Assembly: GCA_036568605.1 (NCBI GenBank)
Contig: DATCSE010000257.1
Coordinates: 1 to 18,413, forward strand
Reading direction: 5' to 3'
Length of the DNA stretch: 18,413 bases
From: DATCSE01 sp036568605
GTDB taxonomy: Bacteria > Pseudomonadota > Gammaproteobacteria > Burkholderiales > Burkholderiaceae_C
In this document: piece by piece, positions 7,484 to 13,797 of the stretch
How the letters are laid out: each line of letters starts with the position of its first letter
Position numbering within the stretch: position 1 is the stretch's first letter
Translations under genes and position numbers: made by a program
Notes under the pieces: model-generated
What the model saw: the letters and a program-made list of their open reading frames with translations, nothing else
Databases searched by the model: none
Told to the model about the DNA's origin: nothing

Positions 7484-8878
7484 ATGACAGAACAAATTGT
7501 GGACCCGGCGCGGGCGACGACCGCCGCGCCGAAGATCGGGTTCGTGTCGCTCGGCTGCCCGAAGGCGCTGACCGACTCCGAGCTGATCCTGACGCAGCTG
7601 CGCGCCGAAGGCTACGACACCTCGAAGACCTTCGCCGGCGCCGACCTGGTGATCGTCAATACCTGCGGCTTCATCGACGATGCGGTGAAGGAAAGCCTGG
7701 ACACGATAGGCGAGGCGCTGGCCGAGAACGGCAAGGTGATCGTGACCGGCTGCCTGGGTGCCAAAGCGGATGCGAGCGGCGCCAACCTGGTGCAGGCGAT
7801 GCACCCCAGCGTGCTCGCGGTGACCGGCCCGCATGCGACGCACGAGGTGATGGACGCGGTGCACCGGCACAGCCCGAAGCCGCATGATCCGTTCGTCGAC
7901 CTGGTGCCGCCGCAAGGGGTCAAGCTCACGCCGCGGCACTACGCGTACCTGAAGATCAGCGAGGGCTGCAACCACCGCTGCTCGTTCTGCATCATCCCGA
8001 GCATGCGCGGCGACCTGGTGTCGCGGCCTATCGGCGACGTGCTGTCCGAAGCCCAGGCGCTGTTCGAATCCGGCGTCAAGGAGCTGCTCGTGATCAGCCA
8101 GGACACGAGCGCCTACGGCGTCGACGTCAAGTTCCGCACCGGCTTCTGGAACGGCCGGCCGGTCAAGACGCACATGACCGAGCTGTGCGAGAAGCTCGCC
8201 GAGCTCGCGGCGCGCCACGGCGCGTGGGTGCGGCTGCACTACGTCTACCCGTACCCGCACGTGGATGCCATCCTGCCGCTGATGGCCAGCGGGGCGATCC
8301 TGCCGTACCTGGACGTGCCGTTCCAGCATTCGCACCCCGATGTGCTGAAGCGCATGAAGCGGCCGGCCAATGGCGAGAAGAACCTGGAGCGGCTGCAGCG
8401 CTGGCGCGAGGCCTGCCCGGAGATCGTCGTGCGCAGCACCTTCATCGCCGGCTTCCCCGGCGAGACCGAGGCCGAGTTCGAGCATCTGCTGGACTTCATG
8501 CGCGAGGCGCGCATAGACCGCGCCGGCTGCTTCGCCTATTCACCGGTCGACGGCGCGACCGCGAACGACCTGCCGGGCATGCTGCCGGCCGAGCTGCGCG
8601 AGGAGCGCCGCACGCGTTTCATGGCGGTGGCCGAGGAGGTCTCGGCCGCGAAGCTGCGCGAGCGCATCGGCGCGACGATGCAGGTGCTGGTCGATTCGGC
8701 GCCCGCGCTGGGCCGCAAGGGCGGCGTCGGGCGCACGTATGCCGATGCGCCGGAGATCGACGGCAGCGTCACGCTGCTGCCGCCGGAGAAGGCCTCGAAA
8801 ACGCTGAAGGTGGGCGAGTTCACGCGCGCGCGCGTGGTCGGCACGCAGGGCCACGACCTCGTGGCGCAGCCGATCTGA
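7484..8878 (+). CDS. rimO: Ribosomal protein S12 methylthiotransferase RimO
   Basis: RimO is a radical-SAM enzyme that adds a methylthio group to a conserved Asp of ribosomal protein S12. The 464 residues show an N-terminal MTTase domain with GFVSLGCPKALTDSE and NTCGFIDDA. The radical-SAM cluster motif is C162-x3-C166-x2-C169 in GCNHRCSFC, followed by IIPSMRGDLVSRP. DVPFQHSHPDVLKRMKRP and the later FIAGFPGETE are further family signatures. The C-terminal TRAM region (about 395-464) includes MQVLVDSAP. GCPKALTDSE and the sequence after the cluster favour RimO over the tRNA enzyme MiaB. The ATG at 7484 gives the normal length; an earlier in-frame start would add 24 unlikely residues. No clear Shine-Dalgarno precedes it, and the nearest -10-like box, TATATC at 7458-7463, would give a very short leader. 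Confidence 0.96.
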   Translation: MTEQIVDPARATTAAPKIGFVSLGCPKALTDSELILTQLRAEGYDTSKTFAGADLVIVNTCGFIDDAVKESLDTIGEALAENGKVIVTGCLGAKADASGANLVQAMHPSVLAVTGPHATHEVMDAVHRHSPKPHDPFVDLVPPQGVKLTPRHYAYLKISEGCNHRCSFCIIPSMRGDLVSRPIGDVLSEAQALFESGVKELLVISQDTSAYGVDVKFRTGFWNGRPVKTHMTELCEKLAELAARHGAWVRLHYVYPYPHVDAILPLMASGAILPYLDVPFQHSHPDVLKRMKRPANGEKNLERLQRWREACPEIVVRSTFIAGFPGETEAEFEHLLDFMREARIDRAGCFAYSPVDGATANDLPGMLPAELREERRTRFMAVAEEVSAAKLRERIGATMQVLVDSAPALGRKGGVGRTYADAPEIDGSVTLLPPEKASKTLKVGEFTRARVVGTQGHDLVAQPI

Positions 8879-8880
8879 CC

Positions 8881-10089
8881 ATGGCGAAGAAACATGGTCC
8901 CGACCGCTTCGCCGGTCGCACCACGGCGCTGATCCATCACGCGTACGAACCGCCCGCCGGGTTCGAGGCGGTGCAGCCGGGCGTGCACAAGGCCTCGACC
9001 GTGATCTTCGCGAACACGGCCGCGCTGCGCGCGCGCGACTGGAAGCAGAAGGCCGGCTACACCTACGGCCTGCACGGCACGCCGACCAGCTTCACGCTGG
9101 AGGAGCGCATCGCGACGCTGGAGGGCGGCACGTACAGCCTGCTCGCGCCCAGCGGGCTCGCGGCGATCGCGCTGGTCGATGCCGCGCTGCTCGAAAGCGG
9201 CGACGAGGTGCTGATCCCGTCCAATGCCTACGGCCCCGGCAAGGAGCTGGTGCGGCGCGAGTTCGCCGCGTGGGGCGTCAGGCACCAGTTCTACGACGCG
9301 GCGCAGCCGCGATCGCTGGCCGAGATGCTGACGCCGGCCACCAAGCTTATCTGGCTCGAGGCGCCGGGCTCGGTCACGATGGAGTTCCCCGACCTGCGGG
9401 CGCTGCTGCAGGTCGCGCGCACCAGTGGCGCCGTCGTCGCGATCGACAACACCTGGGGCGCCGGGATCGCGTTCAACCCGTTCGAGCTCGGCGAGGATCT
9501 GGGTGTCGACATCTCGATCCAGGCGCTGACGAAATATCCGTCGGGCGGCGCCGACGTGATGATGGGCGCGGCGACGACGCGCGACGAGGACCTGCACCTG
9601 CGCCTGAAGATGACGCATATGCGCTTCGGGCTGGGCGTCGGTGCGAACGATGTCGAGCAGGTGCTGCGCTCGCTGCCGTCGCTGGAGTTGCGCTACGAGG
9701 CGCAGGACAGCGCCGCGCGCCGGATCGCGCAATGGTTCACCGCGCGGCCCGAGATCTCGCGCGGCGGCGTGCTGCATCCGGCGCTGCCCAACACGGTCAG
9801 CCACACGAACTGGCGCAAGCTGTGCCGGCGCGCTGCCGGGCTGTTCTCGGTCGTGTTCGACAAGCGCTACAGCGCGCAGCAGGTCGACGCGTTCGTCGAT
9901 TCGCTGCGCCTGTTCCGCATCGGCTATTCATGGGCCGGCCCGGTGAGCCTCGCGGTGCCGTACGACAACGTGGTCCTGCGCAACATCGCCGGCGGGCACG
10001 GCCCGCTGGTGCGGTTCTCGGTCGGGCTCGAGAACGTCGCGGACCTGATCGCGGATCTCGAGCAGGCGATGAGTGCGCTGAAGGACTGA
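8881..10089 (+). CDS. metC: Cystathionine beta-lyase (Cys/Met metabolism PLP enzyme)
   Basis: This PLP-dependent lyase is predicted to cleave cystathionine to homocysteine, pyruvate and ammonia in methionine synthesis. The 402 residues have the Cys/Met-metabolism fold: TYGLHGTPTSFTLEERIATLEGG near residue 60, SLLAPSGLAAIALV with the phosphate-binding segment, AIDNTWGAGIAFNP with the ring-stacking Asp, and the Schiff-base lysine Lys218 in IQALTKYPSGGADVMMG. The C-terminal part (RIGYSWAGPVSLAVPYD, then VRFSVGLEN) is also typical. The usual family core SATKY..GHSD is altered to LTKYPSGGAD, so an alternative sulphur-amino-acid lyase role is possible. The ATG is two bases after the rimO stop, indicating one transcript. 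It converges on the P450 gene with only six bases between the stops. Confidence 0.88.
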   Translation: MAKKHGPDRFAGRTTALIHHAYEPPAGFEAVQPGVHKASTVIFANTAALRARDWKQKAGYTYGLHGTPTSFTLEERIATLEGGTYSLLAPSGLAAIALVDAALLESGDEVLIPSNAYGPGKELVRREFAAWGVRHQFYDAAQPRSLAEMLTPATKLIWLEAPGSVTMEFPDLRALLQVARTSGAVVAIDNTWGAGIAFNPFELGEDLGVDISIQALTKYPSGGADVMMGAATTRDEDLHLRLKMTHMRFGLGVGANDVEQVLRSLPSLELRYEAQDSAARRIAQWFTARPEISRGGVLHPALPNTVSHTNWRKLCRRAAGLFSVVFDKRYSAQQVDAFVDSLRLFRIGYSWAGPVSLAVPYDNVVLRNIAGGHGPLVRFSVGLENVADLIADLEQAMSALKD

Positions 10090-10095
10090 ACGAGC

Positions 10096-11532
10096 TCAGG
10101 CGAGCGCGAGGCGTTCGCGCAGGCGAATCCGCAGCCCGAGCGGCATCATCGTGAACGACATGCGCTCGTCGGCTTCGCCGCCGCCGGGCGTGCTGACCTC
10201 GGTGATGTCGAAGTGCACGAGCAGCATCGCGATCGCCATCTTGATCTCGAGCAGCGCGAGATAGCGCCCCGGACAGACGCGCGGGCCGGCGCCGAACGGC
10301 ATCGACACGCGCTTGGCCGAACTGGCGGCGCTCGGTGATTCGGTGTCGCTGCCCAGCCAGCGCTCGGGCCGGAACGCCTGCGGGTCGGCGAAGTGGCGCT
10401 CGCTGAGGCTGTCGCCGCGCATCACGCACCACACCGCGGTACCGGCCGGGATGCGGATGCCGGCGACCTCGGTCTCGCGCAGCGCCTCGACCACCTGGAA
10501 CGGCGCAACCGGTTTGAGCCGCATCGTCTCGTGCGCGCACGCCTCCAGCCACGTCAGCGAGCCGATCTGCTCGCTCGTGAACGCGGCCGAGTCGTCGCCG
10601 AGTGCGCGCACCTCGTCGCACGCACGGCGCAGCGCCTCGGGGTGGCGGTGCAGCAGGTGGATCATCCAGGCGAGCGTGTTCGCGGTCGTGTCCTCGCCGG
10701 CCAGCAGCATCGTCAGCACGTTGCCGGCGACCTCGCGGTCGGTGACCGCGCCGGCGCCGCCGTCGGCCGCCGCAACGATCATCGCCTCGAGCAGGTTGGG
10801 CGGGTGCGCGCGCCGTGGCGCATCGGCGGCCAGGCGCTCGCGCGCCTGCGCGATGAAGCCGGCGATCGCGGCATTGACGGCATCGACGCTGCGCGCGAGC
10901 TCGCGGTCCGCGGCGCTCGGGAACCAGCGCCACCACGGCAGCGTCGAGAACACGCGCCTGAACAGTGCCGGGAAGATCTTGTCGAGGTGCTGCTGGATGA
11001 TCTCGTCGTCCGATTCCAGCGTGTTGACGTCGGCGCCGAACGCGAGGCCGGCGATCGCGTCGACCGTGTAGCGCATCAGCTCGGGCTGCAGCTCGATCGC
11101 CTGGTCGGCGCGCGCCGCGCGCTGCCAGCGGGCGCGCAACCGCTGCGCGACCTTCGCGAGCGACGGGAAATACGCCTTCACGTGCGCTGGGTCGAGGCCG
11201 GCCATCACCATGCGGCGCTGGCGCTTCCAGGCCTCGCCGTTCGAGCCGAACAGGCCCGGCGTGAGGCCCATTTCCAGGCCTATCGTCTCCAGGTGACGGG
11301 TGCGCCGGAAGCCGTCAGGCCGGTCGCGCAGCAGTGCGCCCAGCGCCTCGTGATCGGAGACGCCGAGCAGCGTACGCCGCCCCAGCCTGAAGCGGAAGAA
11401 CGGACCGTACGCACGGTTCCAGTTTTCGACGGTGCGGTGCACCTGGCTGCGCTGGATCTGCAGCGTGTTGCCGATCAGCGGCAGGCCGCGCGGTCCGGGA
11501 AGGTCGGCGATCTCGCGCAGCGCCGGGGTCAT
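10096..11532 (-). CDS. Cytochrome P450
   Basis: This is a 478-residue haem-thiolate monooxygenase. All core motifs are present: the proline-rich LPGPRGLPLIGN near the N-terminus, WKRQRRMV of the C helix, the oxygen-binding I-helix AGEDTT (278-283), the K-helix ExxR Glu335-x2-Arg338 (HETMRL), FRPERW, and the haem loop FGAGPRVCPGR with the axial Cys420. There is no N-terminal membrane anchor, so it is a soluble bacterial type. No ferredoxin or reductase gene is adjacent, so the redox partner must come from elsewhere. The ATG at 11532 follows the smpB stop by five bases with GGAG at 11542-11545, so it is probably expressed from the smpB promoter. The substrate cannot be told from sequence; the long I-helix-containing core resembles fatty-acid-type P450s only in a general way. 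Confidence 0.95.
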   Translation of the reverse strand: MTPALREIADLPGPRGLPLIGNTLQIQRSQVHRTVENWNRAYGPFFRFRLGRRTLLGVSDHEALGALLRDRPDGFRRTRHLETIGLEMGLTPGLFGSNGEAWKRQRRMVMAGLDPAHVKAYFPSLAKVAQRLRARWQRAARADQAIELQPELMRYTVDAIAGLAFGADVNTLESDDEIIQQHLDKIFPALFRRVFSTLPWWRWFPSAADRELARSVDAVNAAIAGFIAQARERLAADAPRRAHPPNLLEAMIVAAADGGAGAVTDREVAGNVLTMLLAGEDTTANTLAWMIHLLHRHPEALRRACDEVRALGDDSAAFTSEQIGSLTWLEACAHETMRLKPVAPFQVVEALRETEVAGIRIPAGTAVWCVMRGDSLSERHFADPQAFRPERWLGSDTESPSAASSAKRVSMPFGAGPRVCPGRYLALLEIKMAIAMLLVHFDITEVSTPGGGEADERMSFTMMPLGLRIRLRERLALA

Positions 11533-11537
11533 CGCCG

Positions 11538-12002
11538 TCAGCTCCGCGGCTTGGAAGAGACCTTCTGTCTCATCAAACGTCCCTTTTCGCGCTCCCAGTC
11601 CTTCTTCTTCTCGGTGTTGCGCTTGTCGTGCTCGGCCTTGCCCTTCGCGAGCGCGATCTCGGCCTTCACGAGCCCGCCTTTGTAGTGCAGGTTCAGCGGC
11701 ACCAGCGTGAAGCCTTTCTGCTCGACCTTGCCGACGAGGCGCTTGATCTCTTCCTTGCGCATCAACAGCTTCTTCGTGCGGTCGGCCTCGGGACGCACAT
11801 GGGTCGAGGCGCTGCGCAGCGCGTTGATGCGGCAGCCGATCAGGAACAGCTCGCCGTCGCGGATCATCACGTAACCATCCGTCAGCTGGACCTGCCCGGC
11901 GCGGATCGCCTTGATCTCCCAGCCCTGCAGCACGACGCCGGCCTCGTAACGTTCCTCGAGGTGGTAGTCGAAATGGGCGCGGCGGTTTTCGGCGATGGAC
12001 AT
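11538..12002 (-). CDS. smpB: SsrA (tmRNA)-binding protein SmpB
   Basis: SmpB carries tmRNA into stalled ribosomes so that the nascent chain is tagged and the ribosome released. The 154 residues match the family: MSIAENRRAHFDYHLEERYE at the N-terminus, then GVVLQGWEIKAIRAGQVQL, GELFLIGCRI, RKEEIKRLVGKVEQKGFTLV, LVKAEIALAKGK and the basic tail HDKRNTEKKKDWEREKGRL that enters the decoding centre. The start at 12002 was chosen because translation from the upstream in-frame ATG at 12044 would add 14 residues unlike any SmpB. No strong Shine-Dalgarno is visible ahead of the ATG; the preceding bases are C-rich on the coding strand. The tmRNA gene is not in this window. The gene is divergent from ratA and runs into the P450 gene. 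Confidence 0.97.
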   Translation of the reverse strand: MSIAENRRAHFDYHLEERYEAGVVLQGWEIKAIRAGQVQLTDGYVMIRDGELFLIGCRINALRSASTHVRPEADRTKKLLMRKEEIKRLVGKVEQKGFTLVPLNLHYKGGLVKAEIALAKGKAEHDKRNTEKKKDWEREKGRLMRQKVSSKPRS

Positions 12003-12051
12003 GGGGTTGGGGTGGCTGCGGCAGCGACGTGGGTGTCGCCACACGCGACCC

Positions 12052-12069
12052 TACAATTTGAGGATTGTA
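12052..12069. promoter_or_regulatory. Inverted -10-like pair in the smpB/ratA divergent promoter region
   Basis: TACAAT at 12052-12057 on the plus strand and its inverse ATTGTA at 12064-12069 form a perfect 6-base inverted repeat around TTGAGG. Each half resembles a -10 box for one direction: the plus copy would serve ratA and the minus copy smpB. GAGGA at 12060-12064, four bases before the ratA ATG (12069), is the likely ribosome binding site. No convincing -35 box is seen for either direction. Confidence 0.4.
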
Positions 12070-12524
12070 TGAAGCACGTCAAGAAGTCGGTCCTGCTGTG
12101 GTACTCCCCGCACGAGATGTACACGCTGGTGACCGCGGTGCGCGACTACCCTCGATTCCTGCCGTGGTGCGAACGCGCCGAGGTGATCGAGGAGCGCGCT
12201 GACGGCGTCACCGCGCGGCTGCACCTGTCGTACATGGGGCTGCGCCAGGCGTTCACGACGCACAACCGCCATGTGCCGGACCAGAGCGTGACGCTGAAGC
12301 TGGTCGACGGCCCGTTCTCGCGCCTGGACGGCGCCTGGCACTTCGCGCCGGTGCCCAAGACCGACGGGGCCGCCGCGAAGGCCTGCAAGGTCGACTTCAG
12401 CCTGCACTATGCGTTCTCGAGCAAGCCGCTCGAAGCGCTGGTCAGCCCGGTGTTCGACAGCATCGCGAACACCTTCGTCGATTCATTCGTCAAGCGCGCC
12501 GAGCAGGTCTATGGCGAGCGCTGA
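12069..12524 (+). CDS. ratA: RatA/PasT-family protein (START-like, COQ10/SRPBCC fold)
   Basis: This is a 151-residue single-domain protein of the type II toxin RatA / coenzyme Q-binding COQ10 START family. Visible features are the N-terminal KKSVLLWYSPHEMYTLVTAV, the DYPRFLPWCERAEVIE block that marks the family, RLHLSYMGLRQAFTTHN, and a C-terminal helix VFDSIANTFVDSFVKRAEQV that closes the lipid-binding cavity. E. coli RatA has been reported to block 70S assembly and, as PasT, to support respiration and persistence; homologues of COQ10 bind quinones. Which role applies here cannot be read from sequence. It is divergent from smpB, the standard bacterial arrangement, and overlaps rnfH by 14 bases. 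Confidence 0.93.
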   Translation: MKHVKKSVLLWYSPHEMYTLVTAVRDYPRFLPWCERAEVIEERADGVTARLHLSYMGLRQAFTTHNRHVPDQSVTLKLVDGPFSRLDGAWHFAPVPKTDGAAAKACKVDFSLHYAFSSKPLEALVSPVFDSIANTFVDSFVKRAEQVYGER

Positions 12525-12873
12525 GCCGGCGCCGCCCGGGGGCGGCGCCGCGGGGCTGCTGCAGGTCACGGTGGCCTACAGCCCGCGTGCCGGCGAAGTC
12601 GATGTCCGCGAGCTGCAGTTGCCGGCGGGCTCTTGCGTCGCCGATGCGCTGGTCGCGAGCGGGCTGGCCGAGCGCCATCCGCAGCTCGACCTGGGCCATG
12701 CCGCGCTGGGGATCTGGGGCGCGCTGTGCGACGACCTGCAGCACCCGCTTCGCGATCGCGATCGGGTCGAGGTCTATCGGCCGCTGCAGGTCGATCCGAA
12801 GGAGGCGCGGAGGAGGCGGCAGCAGCAGCAACGGGAGCTTGCGGCGGCGGAGCGCAAGGGGAAGAGGCGCTGA
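12511..12873 (+). CDS. rnfH: RnfH family ubiquitin-like protein (RatB)
   Basis: This is a 120-residue beta-grasp protein of the RnfH/UPF0125 family. The core is LQVTVAYSPRAGEVDVRELQ, LPAGSCVADALVASGL, LGIWGALCDDLQHPLRDRDRVEVYRPLQVDPKEAR. The last segment is the family signature. The C-terminus is a basic Arg/Gln/Lys-rich tail (RRRRQQQQRELAAAERKGKRR). The first 15 or so residues are Ala/Pro/Gly-rich and poorly conserved. The ATG at 12511 lies inside the end of ratA (14-base overlap), so the two are translationally coupled. Its function is poorly known; it has been proposed as a partner of RatA or of the Rnf complex. No rnf genes are in the window. Confidence 0.92.
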   Translation: MASAEPAPPGGGAAGLLQVTVAYSPRAGEVDVRELQLPAGSCVADALVASGLAERHPQLDLGHAALGIWGALCDDLQHPLRDRDRVEVYRPLQVDPKEARRRRQQQQRELAAAERKGKRR

Positions 12874-12880
12874 GGCTGCG

Positions 12881-13071
12881 TCCGATTGCGCTGAACTTGC
12901 ACCGTTCGCGCTGAGCTTGCACCGTTCGCGCTGAGCTTGTCGAAGCGTTGGTGCGAACTCGATACAGGGCTTCGACAGGCTCAGCCCGAACGGCAAGGGA
13001 GCGGGGAGGGACTCAGCCCGAACGCCCGGCGGGAACTGGAAGGGACTCAGCCTGAACGGCGAGGCTGAACG
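12881..13071. repeat. REP-like palindrome copy 2 with flanking partial units
   Basis: The complete element is at 12923-12992, with arms 12923-12946 and 12969-12992 (22 of 24 complementary) around a 22-base centre, the same layout as 5007-5076. On its left three 20-base units run head to tail (12881, 12901, 12921), each containing GCGCTGA(A/G)CTTG. On its right are three decayed half-arms: ACTCAGCCCGAACG from 13011, ACTCAGCCTGAACGG from 13045 and GAGGCTGAACG near 13061. It fills almost all of the 201-base gap between the convergent ends of rnfH and the DUF4124 gene, and probably serves as their shared transcription end. I see nothing else in this gap. Confidence 0.85.
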
Positions 13072-13074
13072 ACC

Positions 13075-13578
13075 CTACTTGCAATCGCTCGCCATGATCT
13101 CGCGCGTGCGCTTGGCCTCTTCGGCCCGCGCTGCGTCGTCGAGATACTCGCGCTCGCCTTTCTCGTTGGTGCGCGCGATGCGGATGCCGCTGTCCAGCGT
13201 CCGCATCTGCGCCTTCGCGCGGTTGCAGTTGTCGGCCTTCGCGGCGGCGACCTTGTCGGCCTCTGCCTTCTTCTTCGCGGCCTCTTCCTGCTCGGCCTTC
13301 TGGCGCTTGGCCTCGAGCTCGGGCTCGACGGCCTTGGGTGCCAGCGCGGGCCCCGAGGCGGCCGACGCGGCGGGTGTCGGACCCGGCAGCGCCGCGCGAC
13401 GCTGTTGGGCGCCGTTCGGTCGCTGCAGGATGGCGTTGTCGGCCACATCGGCCGGCGGCGGCAGGTCGCTGTACTGCACCTGGCCGTTCTTGTCGCGCCA
13501 CTTCCATTGCGCCTCGGCCGGCGCGGCGAGCAAGGCGCCGAGCGCAGCGGCGCAGATGAGGGCGGTCCAACGAGCCAT
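13075..13578 (-). CDS. Secreted DUF4124-domain protein
   Basis: This is a 167-residue exported protein of unknown function. A signal peptide is evident (MARWTALICAAALGALLAAP, cleavage after AEA at about residue 23). The DUF4124 core follows at once: QWKWRDKNGQVQYSDLPPP, a small beta-structure typical of betaproteobacterial periplasmic proteins. The middle is Ala/Pro-rich and low-complexity, then a charged Lys/Glu/Ala helix (about 85-120, LEAKRQKAEQEEAAKKKAEA) likely forms a coiled coil. The C-terminus has two cysteines (NCNRAK and the final SDCK) that could form a disulphide. It is divergent from guaB; DUF4124 genes are often found beside guaB in Burkholderiales. The role is unknown. Confidence 0.88.
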   Translation of the reverse strand: MARWTALICAAALGALLAAPAEAQWKWRDKNGQVQYSDLPPPADVADNAILQRPNGAQQRRAALPGPTPAASAASGPALAPKAVEPELEAKRQKAEQEEAAKKKAEADKVAAAKADNCNRAKAQMRTLDSGIRIARTNEKGEREYLDDAARAEEAKRTREIMASDCK

Positions 13579-13686
13579 GGTTGTCAGTGTCGACCAGCGA
13601 CGGATTGGTGTCGCTGCGCAGTGTAGCGGCGGCGATGCGCGGCGGCCACGTACCACCCTCCAAACCGTGCCGTAGTTCCCGATCCC

Positions 13687-13692
13687 TATAAT
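13687..13692 (+). promoter_or_regulatory. guaB promoter -10 box
   Basis: A perfect TATAAT, in a G+C-rich setting, lies 105 bases before the guaB start codon. No good -35 box is visible at 16-18 bases upstream, so an activator or an atypical promoter may be involved. Transcription would start near 13699. Confidence 0.6.
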
Positions 13693-13723
13693 TCGCTTTT
13701 GTCTACGGCCCGGCGCTTCGCTT

Positions 13724-13797
13724 CTTAACTTCGCTTTCGCGAAGTTAGCCTCCGACGCAACGGCGCAAGGCCGTTGTGCGACAGGAGTCCACTTTCC
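13724..13797 (+). promoter_or_regulatory. Structured 5' leader of guaB: two hairpins and the ribosome binding site
   Basis: Hairpin 1: TAACTTCGC (13726-13734) pairs perfectly with GCGAAGTTA (13739-13747) around the loop TTTC. Hairpin 2: CAACGGC (13758-13764) pairs with GCCGTTG (13770-13776) around GCAAG, extendable by a G-T and a C-G pair. AGGAG (13783-13787) follows, ten bases before the ATG. Neither stem is followed by a T-run. This could stabilise the mRNA or regulate guaB; I do not recognise a known riboswitch class. Confidence 0.55.

Noticed and set aside
10096..11532. P450 as part of a natural-product biosynthetic cluster
   Set aside because: No synthase, ligase, tailoring or resistance gene is nearby; the neighbours are housekeeping genes.
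12069..12873. ratA-rnfH as a toxin-antitoxin module
   Set aside because: The arrangement is conserved housekeeping in proteobacteria, the antitoxin role of RnfH is not well supported, and COQ10-like function is equally likely.
12490..12996. Minus-strand frames with FGLSLSKP-like N-termini at 12490-12996, and a similar one at 4922-5197
   Set aside because: The shared FGLSLSKP peptide is only the translated REP arm; it looks like a conserved protein family but comes from the DNA repeat.
12881..13071. Repeat cluster as a CRISPR array
   Set aside because: The units are contiguous or irregularly spaced, without spacers of constant length, no cas genes are present, and the same palindrome occurs alone at 5007.
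13724..13780. Leader hairpins before guaB as intrinsic terminators or attenuator
   Set aside because: Neither stem is followed by a T-run and no leader peptide is evident, so a classical attenuator is not supported.
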